From NCBI RefSeq assembly GCF_023698535.1, contig NZ_JALJCL010000004.1, forward strand, positions 124,001 through 188,000: 64,000 nucleotides of DNA, written 5' to 3'. Under the pieces are notes generated by a model. That model was not told the DNA's origin. It worked only from the letters and a program-made list of their open reading frames with translations, and searched no databases. Position numbers and translations under genes: made by a program. Source of the stretch: Halorientalis regularis. GTDB taxonomy: Archaea; Halobacteriota; Halobacteria; Halobacteriales; Haloarculaceae. Below, piece after piece: positions 1 through 8,094 of this stretch (positions are counted from its first letter, which is position 1; the number at the start of each line of letters is the position of its first letter).

Positions 1-2
1 CG

Positions 3-674
3 GTCTTCGACGCCGTTCGCTCGCGGGTCCTCTCGGCCGCCCCCGAGGACCTCCGGCGAGGCTGTCACCTCCAGGGCAACGAGTTCAACGTCACGCTGAA
101 ACCCAACTTCGAGACGGGGAGTCCCCGCGCTCGCGAGGTGATCGACGACGCGCTGATCTACATGCTCGATCTGCTCGGTGACGCAGTCCTGGAGGAGGTT
201 GCCGAGGACGCCGAGAACGCCGGTGCCTGGGCACGGGCCTACTACGCCGCCCAGGACCCCGAGATCCGCACGGTGCTGGAACAGGCGGGGGCGACGGTCG
301 ACACCGACCCCGAGGCCGTGCCGGAGGCCGTCGCTGCCGTGTTCGACCGAATCGACGTGGCCTACTACGAGGCCGACGCCGCCGAGATCGGCAGTCTCGA
401 ACTCAACAAGGTCGCCGGCGTCGAGGCCGCCGTCGACGTGCTGGGGATCGACGACCCCTTCTGCGTCGTCATGGGCGACTCGAAGAGCGATCTTCGAGTG
501 ATGGAGTGGGTCGCCGAGAACGAGTACGGCCTCGCGGCCGCGCCCGAACACGCCTCCCGGGACGTGCTGGAGCACGTGATGAACACCGACGAACTCGTCT
601 TCGATCCCGGCGACGCGACCGACGTGCTGGCGACGATCTACGCGCTGAACCGGCTGGCGCGGCTGGAGTCCTGA
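3..674 (+). CDS. HAD-superfamily phosphatase, 5' end cut by window
   Basis: This is the C-terminal part (about 223 residues) of a HAD-type hydrolase; the reading frame is open from base 3, so the true start lies outside the window. Near the C-terminus a lysine in LNKVAGV is followed about 20 residues later by VVMGDSKSDLRVMEW, the Lys and GD-x3-D (motif III/IV) arrangement that binds phosphate and Mg in HAD enzymes. The N-terminal Asp-x-Asp nucleophile is not visible because of truncation. The substrate cannot be told. The next gene has its own promoter, so this gene probably ends its transcript here. Confidence 0.75.
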   Translation, partial: VFDAVRSRVLSAAPEDLRRGCHLQGNEFNVTLKPNFETGSPRAREVIDDALIYMLDLLGDAVLEEVAEDAENAGAWARAYYAAQDPEIRTVLEQAGATVDTDPEAVPEAVAAVFDRIDVAYYEADAAEIGSLELNKVAGVEAAVDVLGIDDPFCVVMGDSKSDLRVMEWVAENEYGLAAAPEHASRDVLEHVMNTDELVFDPGDATDVLATIYALNRLARLES

Positions 675-715
675 CTGCCGTAATACTTTAACGGTAATAC
701 TGGTTAGGTACTACC

Positions 716-934
716 ATGACGCGGGTCACCGAGAAGGGACAGGTCACGATTCCGAAGTCGATCCGGGAAGAACTCGGAATCAGACCGGGCGACGAAATCA
801 CTTTCGTCGAAACCGAGGAGGGCTACGTCGTGCGGAAGGACGTCGACGAGTCCCGCTTCGAGAAGTGGCGGGGTGTGGCAGACACGGACGACACCGTCAC
901 CGACCGCATGGACGAACTTCGAGAGACGCGATGA
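716..934 (+). CDS. vapB: AbrB/SpoVT-type antitoxin (VapB)
   Basis: A 72-residue protein whose first 45 residues form a swapped-hairpin AbrB fold: VTEKGQVTIPKSIREELGI, then a GDEITFVETEEGYVVRK strand pair. The charged C-terminal tail should wrap the toxin. Its TGA overlaps the ATG of the PIN-domain gene (ATGA at 931-934), the usual antitoxin-toxin coupling. A TATA-like CTTTAA lies at 684-689, so the transcript is probably leaderless from the ATG at 716. In known VapBC pairs the antitoxin with bound toxin represses this promoter; that is inference here. Confidence 0.9.
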   Translation: MTRVTEKGQVTIPKSIREELGIRPGDEITFVETEEGYVVRKDVDESRFEKWRGVADTDDTVTDRMDELRETR

Positions 935-1410
935 CGACCGTCGTAGATACGAGTGCTCTGCTTGCACTCCTCTATCCCGACGATGCGCACAACCAGCGAG
1001 CGAAACGCGCTCTCGTGGCGGCCGACGAAGCCGGGAAAATCACGATCAATCCGATCGTGTACGCCGAACTCGCCGCCGACGACACGTTCGAGGACCGAGA
1101 TGGGCTCGAGTACTTCCTCGACGATACCGGTATCGCGGTCGAACCCATTACCCGCGACACCGCGGCACGCGCTGGCGAGTGTTTTCAGACGTACGTGTCC
1201 CGTCGAGGTGAGAAACTACAGTGTTCGACCTGCGGACGCGAGACAACCTTCGAGTGTCCCGACTGCGAGTCGTCGATCACCGCACGCCAGCACGTCGCAG
1301 CGGACTTCCTGATCGGCGCACACGCCGAAACCGCCGGTACCCTGCTCACTTTCGACGGCGGTTTCTTCCGGGATTACTTCGACGTCGAGATGCTGCAGAT
1401 AGAAGAGTAG
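931..1410 (+). CDS. vapC: PIN-domain ribonuclease toxin (VapC) with inserted zinc ribbon
   Basis: A 159-residue PIN-domain protein. Acidic metal-site candidates are Asp6 (VVDTSALLALLY), the Glu of VYAELAADD, the Asp of ADFLIGAHA and the Asp of LLTFDGGFF near the C-terminus. VapC toxins use such residues to cleave RNA with Mg or Mn. Unusually, a four-cysteine zinc ribbon (C98-x2-C101 and C109-x2-C112) sits between the third helix and the ADFLIG motif. The start at 931 is set by the four-base overlap with the antitoxin. The RNA target is unknown. Confidence 0.9.
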   Translation: MTTVVDTSALLALLYPDDAHNQRAKRALVAADEAGKITINPIVYAELAADDTFEDRDGLEYFLDDTGIAVEPITRDTAARAGECFQTYVSRRGEKLQCSTCGRETTFECPDCESSITARQHVAADFLIGAHAETAGTLLTFDGGFFRDYFDVEMLQIEE

Positions 1411-1415
1411 GCGAA

Positions 1416-1712
1416 TCAGGCCGAGCCGCTCACTTTCTCGTGTTCGGAGGTCAGGTGAAACTCCAGACTATCGCCGGGCTGGAGGGCCGTGTCAGCGGTG
1501 ACCGATTCGTGCCCCGTGTCGGGGTTTCGGACGGCGATCACGTCGGAGCGCAGGCGATTCCCGTCGAGCATGCCGCTGGCGACCTGGGAGCCGTACTCGG
1601 CCGCGAGCCGGTCGATCACGTCCCGTACCGTATCGCCCTCGCGCACACCGATGTGTGCCTCCTGGGCCCCAACCCGTGCCGCGAGCGAACGGCTGATGTC
1701 GATGTCGCACAT
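1416..1712 (-). CDS. MoaD/ThiS-like beta-grasp protein without terminal Gly-Gly
   Basis: A 98-residue protein resembling ubiquitin-like sulfur carriers and archaeal SAMP modifiers: VREGDTVRDVIDRLAAEYG in the first half and ALQPGDSLEFHL near the end, typical of the MoaD fold. Active carriers end in Gly-Gly for adenylation by an E1-like enzyme; this one ends SGSA. It may therefore be a non-conjugating relative. It converges with vapC, five bases separating the stops. An AAAGTTAAC element at 1745-1753 (reverse strand) is a plausible TATA box. Confidence 0.65.
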   Translation of the reverse strand: MCDIDISRSLAARVGAQEAHIGVREGDTVRDVIDRLAAEYGSQVASGMLDGNRLRSDVIAVRNPDTGHESVTADTALQPGDSLEFHLTSEHEKVSGSA

Positions 1713-1832
1713 GGATACTCACCCATACTGGCTCCAGCGTCAAAAAGTTAACTCACACTCGAAAAAGAGAATTGGCGTGGTGGCGTCGGGTGCGGGAAAG
1801 GGCTTACCCGCCCGGGCGTGGAGGTCGACACG

Positions 1833-2759
1833 ATGGCAGATTCGACCGCCGGGAGCGACGATCCGCTCTCCCTGCACGGTGTGGTGCCGCCGACCGTCAC
1901 GGCCTTCGACGACGAGGAGTCGGTCGATCTCGACGCGACCGCGGCCCACGCCCGCTTCGTCGTCGAAGCGGGCTGTCACGGCGTCTTCCCGCTCGGAACC
2001 AACGGCGAGTTCGCGCTCCTGACGCCCGCGGAACGCCGCCGGGTCGTCGAGACCGTCGTGGACGTGATCGAGTCCGTCCCCGTGGTCCCCGGCGTCGGCG
2101 CGCCGAGCACGCGACAAACGGTCGCCAACGCCGAACACGCGGCCGACGCCGGTGCCGACGGCGTCATCGTCGTCACGCCGTACTACTACCCACTGGACCA
2201 CGAGGCGGCCGTGGATCACTACCGCCGGGTCGCGGCGGCCGTGGACGTACCGGTGTACGTCTACCACATCCCCTCCCGGACCGGGAACGAACTCTCGCTG
2301 GCCGCGCTCGACGAAATCGCCGCCATCGACGGGGTCGCGGGGCTGAAGGATTCGAGCAAGGACGTGCCCTGGCTCGCACAGGCCATCGACCGCCACCCCG
2401 AGTTGAGTTTCCTGGCGGGGTCTGACTCGCTGCTGTTCCCCGGGCTGGAAGTCGGCTGTGCCGGGCTGGTCAGCGCCGTCGCCAACGCCTTCCCCGAACT
2501 CGTCGTCGACCTCTACGCGGCCTACGCCGACGGCGACGAGGCCCGCGCTCGCGAGTTGCAGAGCCGAGTCTACGAGGTCCGGGACGCGATGCAACGCGGC
2601 CCGTACATGGCCGGAGTCAAGACCGCGCTCTCACTGCGCGACCTCGACTTCGACGTGGGGCCGCTTCGCCGCCCACTCCGGCGGATGGACGACGACGACC
2701 GCGTTGCCCTGCGGGCGGACCTCGACGACCTCGGACTGCTGGGAGAGCCCAAACGTTGA
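1833..2759 (+). CDS. DapA/NanA-superfamily aldolase, probable KD(P)G aldolase
   Basis: A 308-residue class I aldolase of the dihydrodipicolinate synthase / N-acetylneuraminate lyase family. It has the GTNGE phosphate/carboxylate loop, the catalytic tyrosine in YVYHIPSRTGN, and the Schiff-base lysine at about residue 172 in VAGLKDSSKD. The family also includes 2-keto-3-deoxy-(phospho)gluconate aldolases. Gluconate dehydratase lies just downstream and KDG kinase 16 kb away, so cleavage of KDPG to pyruvate and glyceraldehyde-3-phosphate is the likeliest role. Start 1833 is preferred over a GTG at 1818 because GGAGGT at 1820-1825 is well placed. DapA itself cannot be excluded. Confidence 0.8.
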   Translation: MADSTAGSDDPLSLHGVVPPTVTAFDDEESVDLDATAAHARFVVEAGCHGVFPLGTNGEFALLTPAERRRVVETVVDVIESVPVVPGVGAPSTRQTVANAEHAADAGADGVIVVTPYYYPLDHEAAVDHYRRVAAAVDVPVYVYHIPSRTGNELSLAALDEIAAIDGVAGLKDSSKDVPWLAQAIDRHPELSFLAGSDSLLFPGLEVGCAGLVSAVANAFPELVVDLYAAYADGDEARARELQSRVYEVRDAMQRGPYMAGVKTALSLRDLDFDVGPLRRPLRRMDDDDRVALRADLDDLGLLGEPKR

Positions 2760-2785
2760 TGCTGTTGCCGGGGCGAGTCGGTGAC

Positions 2786-3052
2786 ATGTTGCGGTCACTC
2801 AGCCGCCTCGTCGGCCTGCCCGCGGTCGCCGTCCTGCTGGTGGCCGGAATCGCGATCATGATCTTGGCTGCGATCCAGAACAGCCAGACAGCACAGGTCT
2901 TCGCCGGTTTCGTCGCCGTGCTGGTGGTCGCCGCCAGCCTCGTCATGCTGTTCGCCGTCTACCTCAAGCGACTCAACGCCGACATCGACTCCGACCGCCA
3001 CGAACTCCGCCGGGAACTCGACGAGATGGTCGAGGACGACGACGCCGAGTGA
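2786..3052 (+). CDS. Small two-helix membrane protein of unknown function
   Basis: An 88-residue protein with two hydrophobic segments (about residues 10-29 and 38-57) followed by a charged, probably cytoplasmic, coiled tail with several Asp and Glu. No catalytic motif is seen. It lies 26 bases behind the aldolase gene on the same strand and may be co-transcribed. An upstream in-frame ATG at 2759 overlaps the aldolase stop and would add nine residues; the ATG at 2786 is preferred because it starts just before the membrane segment, but the choice is uncertain. Confidence 0.6.
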   Translation: MLRSLSRLVGLPAVAVLLVAGIAIMILAAIQNSQTAQVFAGFVAVLVVAASLVMLFAVYLKRLNADIDSDRHELRRELDEMVEDDDAE

Positions 3053-3100
3053 CCGCACTCGCGCCCCCGTGTTTTAGGGCTCGCGCGTGAAATGGGCGCC

Positions 3101-4339
3101 ATGGGCATCGACTACGAACGGCTTCGCGACCCCAACGCCGAGTACACGATGCGGGACCTCTCGGCGGAGTCCATGGGCGTCCGGGCGAAACGCGGCGGCG
3201 GCCGCGACGTGGCGATTACGGACGTGCAGACGACGATGGTCGACGGCAACTTCCCGTGGACGCTCGTCCGCGTGTATACCGACGCGGGAATCGTCGGCAC
3301 CGGCGAAGCCTACTGGGGCGCGGGTGTCCCCGAGTTGATCGCGCGGATGAAACCGTTCCTCGTCGGCGAGAACCCCCTCGACGTCGACCGCCTCTACGAA
3401 CACCTCGTCCAGAAGACCTCCGGTGAGGGATCGGTCGAAGGTGTCACCGTCACCGCCATCGCCGGGATCGAGGTCGCGCTCCACGACCTCGCGGGGAAGA
3501 TCCTTGACCTGCCCGCCTACCAGCTCCTGGGCGGGAAGTACCGCGACTCGGTGCGTGTCTACTGTGACTGTCACACCGAAGCAGAGGCAGACCCCGAGGC
3601 CTGCGCCGACGAGGCCGAACGCGTCGTCGACGAGTTGGGCTACGACGCGCTGAAGTTCGATCTGGACGTGCCCAGTGGCCTCGAAAAGGACCGCGCCAAC
3701 CGTCACCTCCGGCCCGGCGAGATCCGGCACAAGGCCGAGATCGTCGAGCGGGTCACCGAGCGCGTCCGGGACCGGGCGGACGTGGCCTTCGACTGTCACT
3801 GGACGTTCTCGGGCAACTCCGCCGAACGGCTGGCCGCCGCCATCGAGGAGTACGACGTGTGGTGGCTCGAAGACCCCGTCCCGCCGGAGAATCTCGACGT
3901 GCAAGAGCGCGTGACGCGCTCGACGACGACCCCGATCACCGTCGGCGAGAACCGGTATCGCGTGACCGAACTCCGTCGGCTGATCGAACGCGGGGCCGTC
4001 GACATCGTGGCCCCGGACATGCCCAAGGTCGGCGGGATGCGCGAGACCCGGAAGATCGCCGACGTGGCGAACCAGCACTACGTCCCCGTGGCGATGCACA
4101 ACGTCTCCTCGCCGGTGGCGACGGTCGCCGCTGCCCACGTGGGCACGTCGATCCCGAACGCGCTGGCAGTCGAGTTCCACTCCTACGAACTGGGCTGGTG
4201 GGACGAACTGGTCGAGGAATCGGTCATCGAAGACGGCCGGATCGAGGTCCCCGAAGAGCCGGGGCTCGGGATCACGCTCGACATGGACGCCGTGGCCGAG
4301 CACGTGGTCGACGGTGAAGAACTGTTCGATGCGGCGTAG
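3101..4339 (+). CDS. gnaD: D-gluconate dehydratase (enolase superfamily)
   Basis: A 412-residue mandelate-racemase/enolase-superfamily dehydratase that closely follows the haloarchaeal gluconate dehydratase pattern from its first residues (MGIDYERLRDPNAEYTMRDL). Metal ligands are in DCHWTF, WWLEDPVPPEN and VGENRY, and a general acid/base His is in VAMHNVSSP. It converts D-gluconate to 2-keto-3-deoxygluconate, the committed step of the semi-phosphorylative Entner-Doudoroff pathway. Two in-frame ATGs exist; 3101 is chosen because a TTTTAG TATA element at 3072-3077 lies about 27 bases upstream, giving a leaderless transcript. Confidence 0.9.
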   Translation: MGIDYERLRDPNAEYTMRDLSAESMGVRAKRGGGRDVAITDVQTTMVDGNFPWTLVRVYTDAGIVGTGEAYWGAGVPELIARMKPFLVGENPLDVDRLYEHLVQKTSGEGSVEGVTVTAIAGIEVALHDLAGKILDLPAYQLLGGKYRDSVRVYCDCHTEAEADPEACADEAERVVDELGYDALKFDLDVPSGLEKDRANRHLRPGEIRHKAEIVERVTERVRDRADVAFDCHWTFSGNSAERLAAAIEEYDVWWLEDPVPPENLDVQERVTRSTTTPITVGENRYRVTELRRLIERGAVDIVAPDMPKVGGMRETRKIADVANQHYVPVAMHNVSSPVATVAAAHVGTSIPNALAVEFHSYELGWWDELVEESVIEDGRIEVPEEPGLGITLDMDAVAEHVVDGEELFDAA

Positions 4340-5422
4340 TCAGAGTTCGACCCGCTCGCCGCCCTCGCCGGCCTCGTAGATGGCCTCGATGGCCCGCATG
4401 TCGGTCAACCCGTGTGCGCCGTCGGCTTCGGGATCGCGACCGGTGAGCACGCAGTCCGCGAAGTAGTCGAACTCCTCGCGCATCTCGTCGACCTGCTCGA
4501 AGTCCACGTCGACGGTCGTTCTACCCCGCGTGATGGTCACCTGCCGGGGTTCGCTGGGGAAGAAGGCCGGGTCGATCCGGACGCGGCCCTCGGTACCGAT
4601 CACTTCGATGTGACTCGACTGTGTGGCGTGCTGGCTGGCCGTGCAGGTCGCGAACACCCCCGCTGGAAATTCGAGGCTGAACGCGGCCCGCTCGTCCGGT
4701 ACGTCGGCGAACGCTTCCCCGGAGGAGTCCATCGACGCCTGCACCGCAACGGGATCGGATTCCAGCAGGAAGCGGGCGGTGTTGAGCGGGTAGAGACCGA
4801 TGTCGGTGACGGAGGCTCCGGGACCGGCCAGGTCGGGGTCCAGCCGCCACTGGTCGGGGTTCGGGTGCATCTCCATGAGGCGCTGGGACATGTGGCCGTG
4901 GACGGCGACGGGATCGCCGAGCAGTCCCGCCCGGAGGAGGTCCCTGACCCGCCGCACGGCGGGTTCGGTGTGCATCCGGTAGGCGACCATCAGTGTGATC
5001 TCGGCGCGGTCGGCGGCCGCGACCATCCGTTCGGCCCGCTCGACGCCTGCTTCCATCGGCTTCTCACAGAGGACGGCCTTCCCGAACTCCGCGGCGGACT
5101 CGACGTATTCGAGGTGGGTGGCGTTGGGCGTGGCGACGTAGACGGCGTCGTAGGCGTCGGTCGCCGCGCCGTCGTGGAACGCGTCGGCCGAGAGCCCGCG
5201 TTCGATCCCGTCGAACTCGGCCGCGACCTCGCGGGCCTTCTCGCGGGTCCGGCTGACGGCGACGGTCGTCTCACACAGTTGTGAGTCCGCGATGGCGGGG
5301 ATCGCCTCCTCGCGGGTCCACCAGCCCAGTCCGACCACGGCGACGCGGAGCGGGCCGGCGTCGTCGGCCGCGACCTGCCAGTCCCGCGCCGTGAACTCGT
5401 CGAGGACGGTGGCGAGATCCAT
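4340..5422 (-). CDS. Gfo/Idh/MocA dehydrogenase, D-xylose/glucose dehydrogenase type
   Basis: A 360-residue NAD(P)-dependent sugar dehydrogenase. A Rossmann motif VAVVGLGWWTREEAIPAI is near residue 26, and the family signature EKPMEA is near residue 128. It closely resembles haloarchaeal D-xylose 1-dehydrogenase (also annotated Gfo6), which oxidises aldoses to lactones. Its stop directly abuts the gnaD stop with no spacer. The start at 5422 fits the conserved MDLATVLDEF beginning. Whether glucose, xylose or another sugar is the substrate cannot be read from sequence; proximity to gnaD suggests sugar-acid catabolism. Confidence 0.8.
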   Translation of the reverse strand: MDLATVLDEFTARDWQVAADDAGPLRVAVVGLGWWTREEAIPAIADSQLCETTVAVSRTREKAREVAAEFDGIERGLSADAFHDGAATDAYDAVYVATPNATHLEYVESAAEFGKAVLCEKPMEAGVERAERMVAAADRAEITLMVAYRMHTEPAVRRVRDLLRAGLLGDPVAVHGHMSQRLMEMHPNPDQWRLDPDLAGPGASVTDIGLYPLNTARFLLESDPVAVQASMDSSGEAFADVPDERAAFSLEFPAGVFATCTASQHATQSSHIEVIGTEGRVRIDPAFFPSEPRQVTITRGRTTVDVDFEQVDEMREEFDYFADCVLTGRDPEADGAHGLTDMRAIEAIYEAGEGGERVEL

Positions 5423-5459
5423 ATCTCCGATTTGCCCCCGCACGCGAAAAGGCGTGTGG

Positions 5460-5473
5460 GTCGACCGGTCGAC
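5460..5473. promoter_or_regulatory. 14-base perfect palindrome in divergent promoter region
   Basis: GTCGACCGGTCGAC lies between the divergent sugar dehydrogenase and sensor kinase genes, 38-51 bases upstream of the dehydrogenase start and just beyond its probable TATA region. This is where an archaeal activator or repressor could bind. A few palindromes of this length are expected by chance in a GC-rich window this size, so support is weak. Confidence 0.25.
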
Positions 5474-5563
5474 AGGTCGCCGCGACGGGTCCACGCCCCA
5501 TGCTGTTATCAGCACTGATACCCTCGTGCGTACAGTTAAACCGGAGTGCGACGAGGTCCCTCT

Positions 5564-7420
5564 ATGTCAAACGGCATCCCTGTTCTCGCGGGGTTGCTCG
5601 TTATCTCCGGTGCGCTCTCGACGGCGGTCGCGGCGCTGCTCTGGAACGAGCGTCCCAAGTCGGGAACGACCCCGCTGCTGTTCGTCGAGGTCAGTCTGGC
5701 GCTATGGGCGTTCGGCCAGGTGCTGGTCGTCGTCGGTGGACCGGTGAGCGAGGCCGCCGGGGCCGCCCTCTCGCTGTTCGCCATGTCGTTCATCGGGCCG
5801 GCGCTGTTCCTCTTTGCCTGCCAGTACACGGGTCACACGGGTGCTGTGTCCACGCGACTCGTCGCGGGACTGGCCATCGTCCCGCTCGCCGTCTTCGCCG
5901 TCGGCGTCCTGAGCGTCGCCGGGGCCGCCGGACTCGGGCCCGTCCGTCTCGGGTACGCCAGCCAGCCGACGCTCGCGGCCGGGTACGGCCCGGTGTTCTG
6001 GGGCGTCGTCGCTTACACCTACACGCTGTTGTTCGTCGGCGACTACTACCTGTTCGGGAAGTTCGTCGGCTCGCGGAACGTCTACCGGAAGCGGACGTTC
6101 TTCTTTCTGGCCTACAGCCTCCTGCTGACAGCCTGTCACGCGCTGAGTAGTGTCGGACTGAGCCCGACGCCGCACTACACGCTAGCGCCGCTGGCGAATC
6201 TCGTGTTCGGCTCGCTCTCCCTGCTGGTGTTCGTGGGCTACCGATCCTACGGGTTCCTCCCGCTCAAGCCGATTCTCGAACTGTTCGGCTCCCAGTCCAA
6301 GAGCCTCGCGCCGGTCGCCCGGACCGCCATGATCGAGGAGATGGGCGGGGGGATGCTCGTGACGGACCACCGCAACCGCGTCGTCGACATCAACCCGATG
6401 GGGCGGAAGATCCTCGGTGATCCCGATGCCCGCGTCGTCGGCCGTCCACTCAAGGAAGTCCTCCCACCGGATATCTTCGTCGACGAGGACGACACGCGAC
6501 TGCTCGATTCGGGCGTCGCCGGGAACTTCTCCGGCGTCTGGGTCCGGACGCCGACCGGCGAGCAACGCTGTTTCGACGTGCTGATCACCGAACTCGACGG
6601 CGAGGGCGCGACCGGGCGCGTCTCGCTGATCCACGACGTGACCGAGCGCGAACGCCGCAAACAGACTCTCGAAGAGCGAACTGCCGAACTCAGACGCCAG
6701 AACGAGCAACTCGAGGATTTCGCCGGAATCGTCTCCCACGACCTCCGGAACCCGCTGAACGTCGCCGACGGGGCCATCGAACTGGCCCGGCGAAACGAAC
6801 AGTTCGAGTACCTCGACCGCGCGGAGAACGCCCACGAGCGGATGGAGACGATCATCGAAGACGTGCTGACGCTGGCCCGGCAGGGTCAGACCGTCGACGA
6901 GACCGAGCGCGTCTCGCTCTGTGGCATCGCCGAAGCGGCCTGGGCAAACGTCGAGACCGGTGCGGCGACCCTGACCTGCCGCGACGACGCCGAGTTCGAG
7001 GCCGACCGGAACCGCCTCCTGCAACTGTTCGAGAACCTGTTCCGAAACAGTGTGGAACACGGCTCCACGCACCCCGACTCGCGAGGGGACGCGACCGACG
7101 CCGACGACGGGGTGACGGTGACAGTCGGCATGATCGACGACGAACCGGACGCGGACGACCGGTCCGCGGCCGGCCCCCGCGGATTCTACGTGGCCGACGA
7201 CGGCCCCGGAATCCCCGAAGACCAGCGCGATGCCGTCCTGGAGCAGGGATACACCACCAGCGAAAACGGAACTGGACTCGGCCTGTCTATCGTCAGTACG
7301 ATCGTCGACGCTCACGGCTGGGAAATCGACGTGGCCGAAAGTGTCGACGGCGGGGCGGAGTTCCGGATCACCGGGCTCGTCGGCGGGGAACCCGCACTGG
7401 AGGACGAACCGGTTCCCTGA
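5564..7420 (+). CDS. Membrane sensor histidine kinase (7TM-PAS-HisKA-HATPase)
   Basis: A 618-residue signal-transduction kinase. Residues 1-225 contain about seven hydrophobic helices of the histidine-kinase N-terminal 7TM type. A PAS domain follows (about 255-365, starting MIEEMGGGMLVTDHRNRVV). Next are a dimerisation/phosphoacceptor box with His392 (VSHDLRNPL) and an ATPase domain with N box NLFRNSVEHGS and G boxes DDGPGIP and GTGLGLSIV. It probably senses a membrane-soluble or extracellular cue. No response regulator is adjacent. TTAAA at 5536-5540 is a TATA element about 27 bases before the ATG, so the mRNA should be leaderless. Confidence 0.9.
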   Translation: MSNGIPVLAGLLVISGALSTAVAALLWNERPKSGTTPLLFVEVSLALWAFGQVLVVVGGPVSEAAGAALSLFAMSFIGPALFLFACQYTGHTGAVSTRLVAGLAIVPLAVFAVGVLSVAGAAGLGPVRLGYASQPTLAAGYGPVFWGVVAYTYTLLFVGDYYLFGKFVGSRNVYRKRTFFFLAYSLLLTACHALSSVGLSPTPHYTLAPLANLVFGSLSLLVFVGYRSYGFLPLKPILELFGSQSKSLAPVARTAMIEEMGGGMLVTDHRNRVVDINPMGRKILGDPDARVVGRPLKEVLPPDIFVDEDDTRLLDSGVAGNFSGVWVRTPTGEQRCFDVLITELDGEGATGRVSLIHDVTERERRKQTLEERTAELRRQNEQLEDFAGIVSHDLRNPLNVADGAIELARRNEQFEYLDRAENAHERMETIIEDVLTLARQGQTVDETERVSLCGIAEAAWANVETGAATLTCRDDAEFEADRNRLLQLFENLFRNSVEHGSTHPDSRGDATDADDGVTVTVGMIDDEPDADDRSAAGPRGFYVADDGPGIPEDQRDAVLEQGYTTSENGTGLGLSIVSTIVDAHGWEIDVAESVDGGAEFRITGLVGGEPALEDEPVP

Positions 7421-7421
7421 C

Positions 7422-7991
7422 TCACTCGACGTGCCGGACGACGGTGTGGCGACACTGCTCGTGGGGGACGAGGTCGTCGGCCCGCTCGGGCGTGCCCGAG
7501 GGATGCTCGGCGGCGGCCTCGCGGATGATCGACCGCAACTCGCCGAGACTGACCGGTCCGCGCTCGTCGATGGCGGCCCGAACGTCCGCACAGACCGGCG
7601 AGTCGTCCTGTCCGACCGAGTCGATCCAGCGGAACCGGACCTCTTCGCCGGCCTGCTCGGTGAACGTCCGGACCCGGGCCAGGTTCCGGATCGACGCCAC
7701 CTCCGTGTCGACGATGGTCCGGGCGCGGTCGTCGTCCATGTCGAGTTCCCGGGCCACCCGGTCGGCGATCATCGACCGGGCGTACCCCTCCTCGCGAGCC
7801 AATTCCGCGGCCAGGATCTCGGCGATCTGGCGGGCGTCCTCGCCCGAGAGCCCGTAGTGTTCCAGCATCGACCCGGCCCGGCGCTCCACGTCGACGGTGA
7901 GTTCGAGCTGTCCGTCGTCACCGTCGTCGGCAGTGCTGGCCGCGCTCCCCTCGTCGCCGAGCAACCCGGTGACCCAGCTACGCAAACCCAT
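7422..7991 (-). CDS. Conserved haloarchaeal protein, weakly phage-head-morphogenesis-like
   Basis: A 189-residue soluble protein I cannot place firmly. The first 45 residues are acidic and variable. The middle is helical. Residues about 140-160 contain RFRWIDSVGQDDSPVCADV, which recalls the tail of SPP1 gp7/Mu F-type minor head proteins, though only one cysteine of the usual pair is present. No other phage gene is nearby, so it is probably a cellular protein. A TTTATA box (reverse strand, about 8015-8021) lies 27 bases upstream of the ATG. It converges with the histidine kinase, one base between the stops. Confidence 0.6.
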   Translation of the reverse strand: MGLRSWVTGLLGDEGSAASTADDGDDGQLELTVDVERRAGSMLEHYGLSGEDARQIAEILAAELAREEGYARSMIADRVARELDMDDDRARTIVDTEVASIRNLARVRTFTEQAGEEVRFRWIDSVGQDDSPVCADVRAAIDERGPVSLGELRSIIREAAAEHPSGTPERADDLVPHEQCRHTVVRHVE

Positions 7992-8094
7992 GTTCTCCGC
8001 TATTCTGCGTCTCCGATATAAAGTTCCGGCGCGTTTCACGTCGGAAGCTGTGCGGGGCCAGTCGAGCGCCCGACCGAACAGCCGCCAATCGTGA

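Noticed and set aside
1740-2594. 284-codon minus-strand frame opposite the aldolase
   Set aside because: Mirror of the plus-strand codon bias; no recognisable domain and the opposite frame has full family motifs.
5460-5473. Palindrome GTCGACCGGTCGAC as a proven sugar operator
   Set aside because: A few such palindromes are expected by chance in this length of GC-rich DNA; kept only as a weak site.
6182-7591. 469-codon minus-strand frame opposite the histidine kinase
   Set aside because: Antisense to intact HisKA and ATPase motifs; composition is typical of GC-shadow frames.
7422-7991. Prophage remnant suggested by a phage-head-like motif
   Set aside because: No other phage, integrase or att-like sequence nearby and base composition matches the chromosome.
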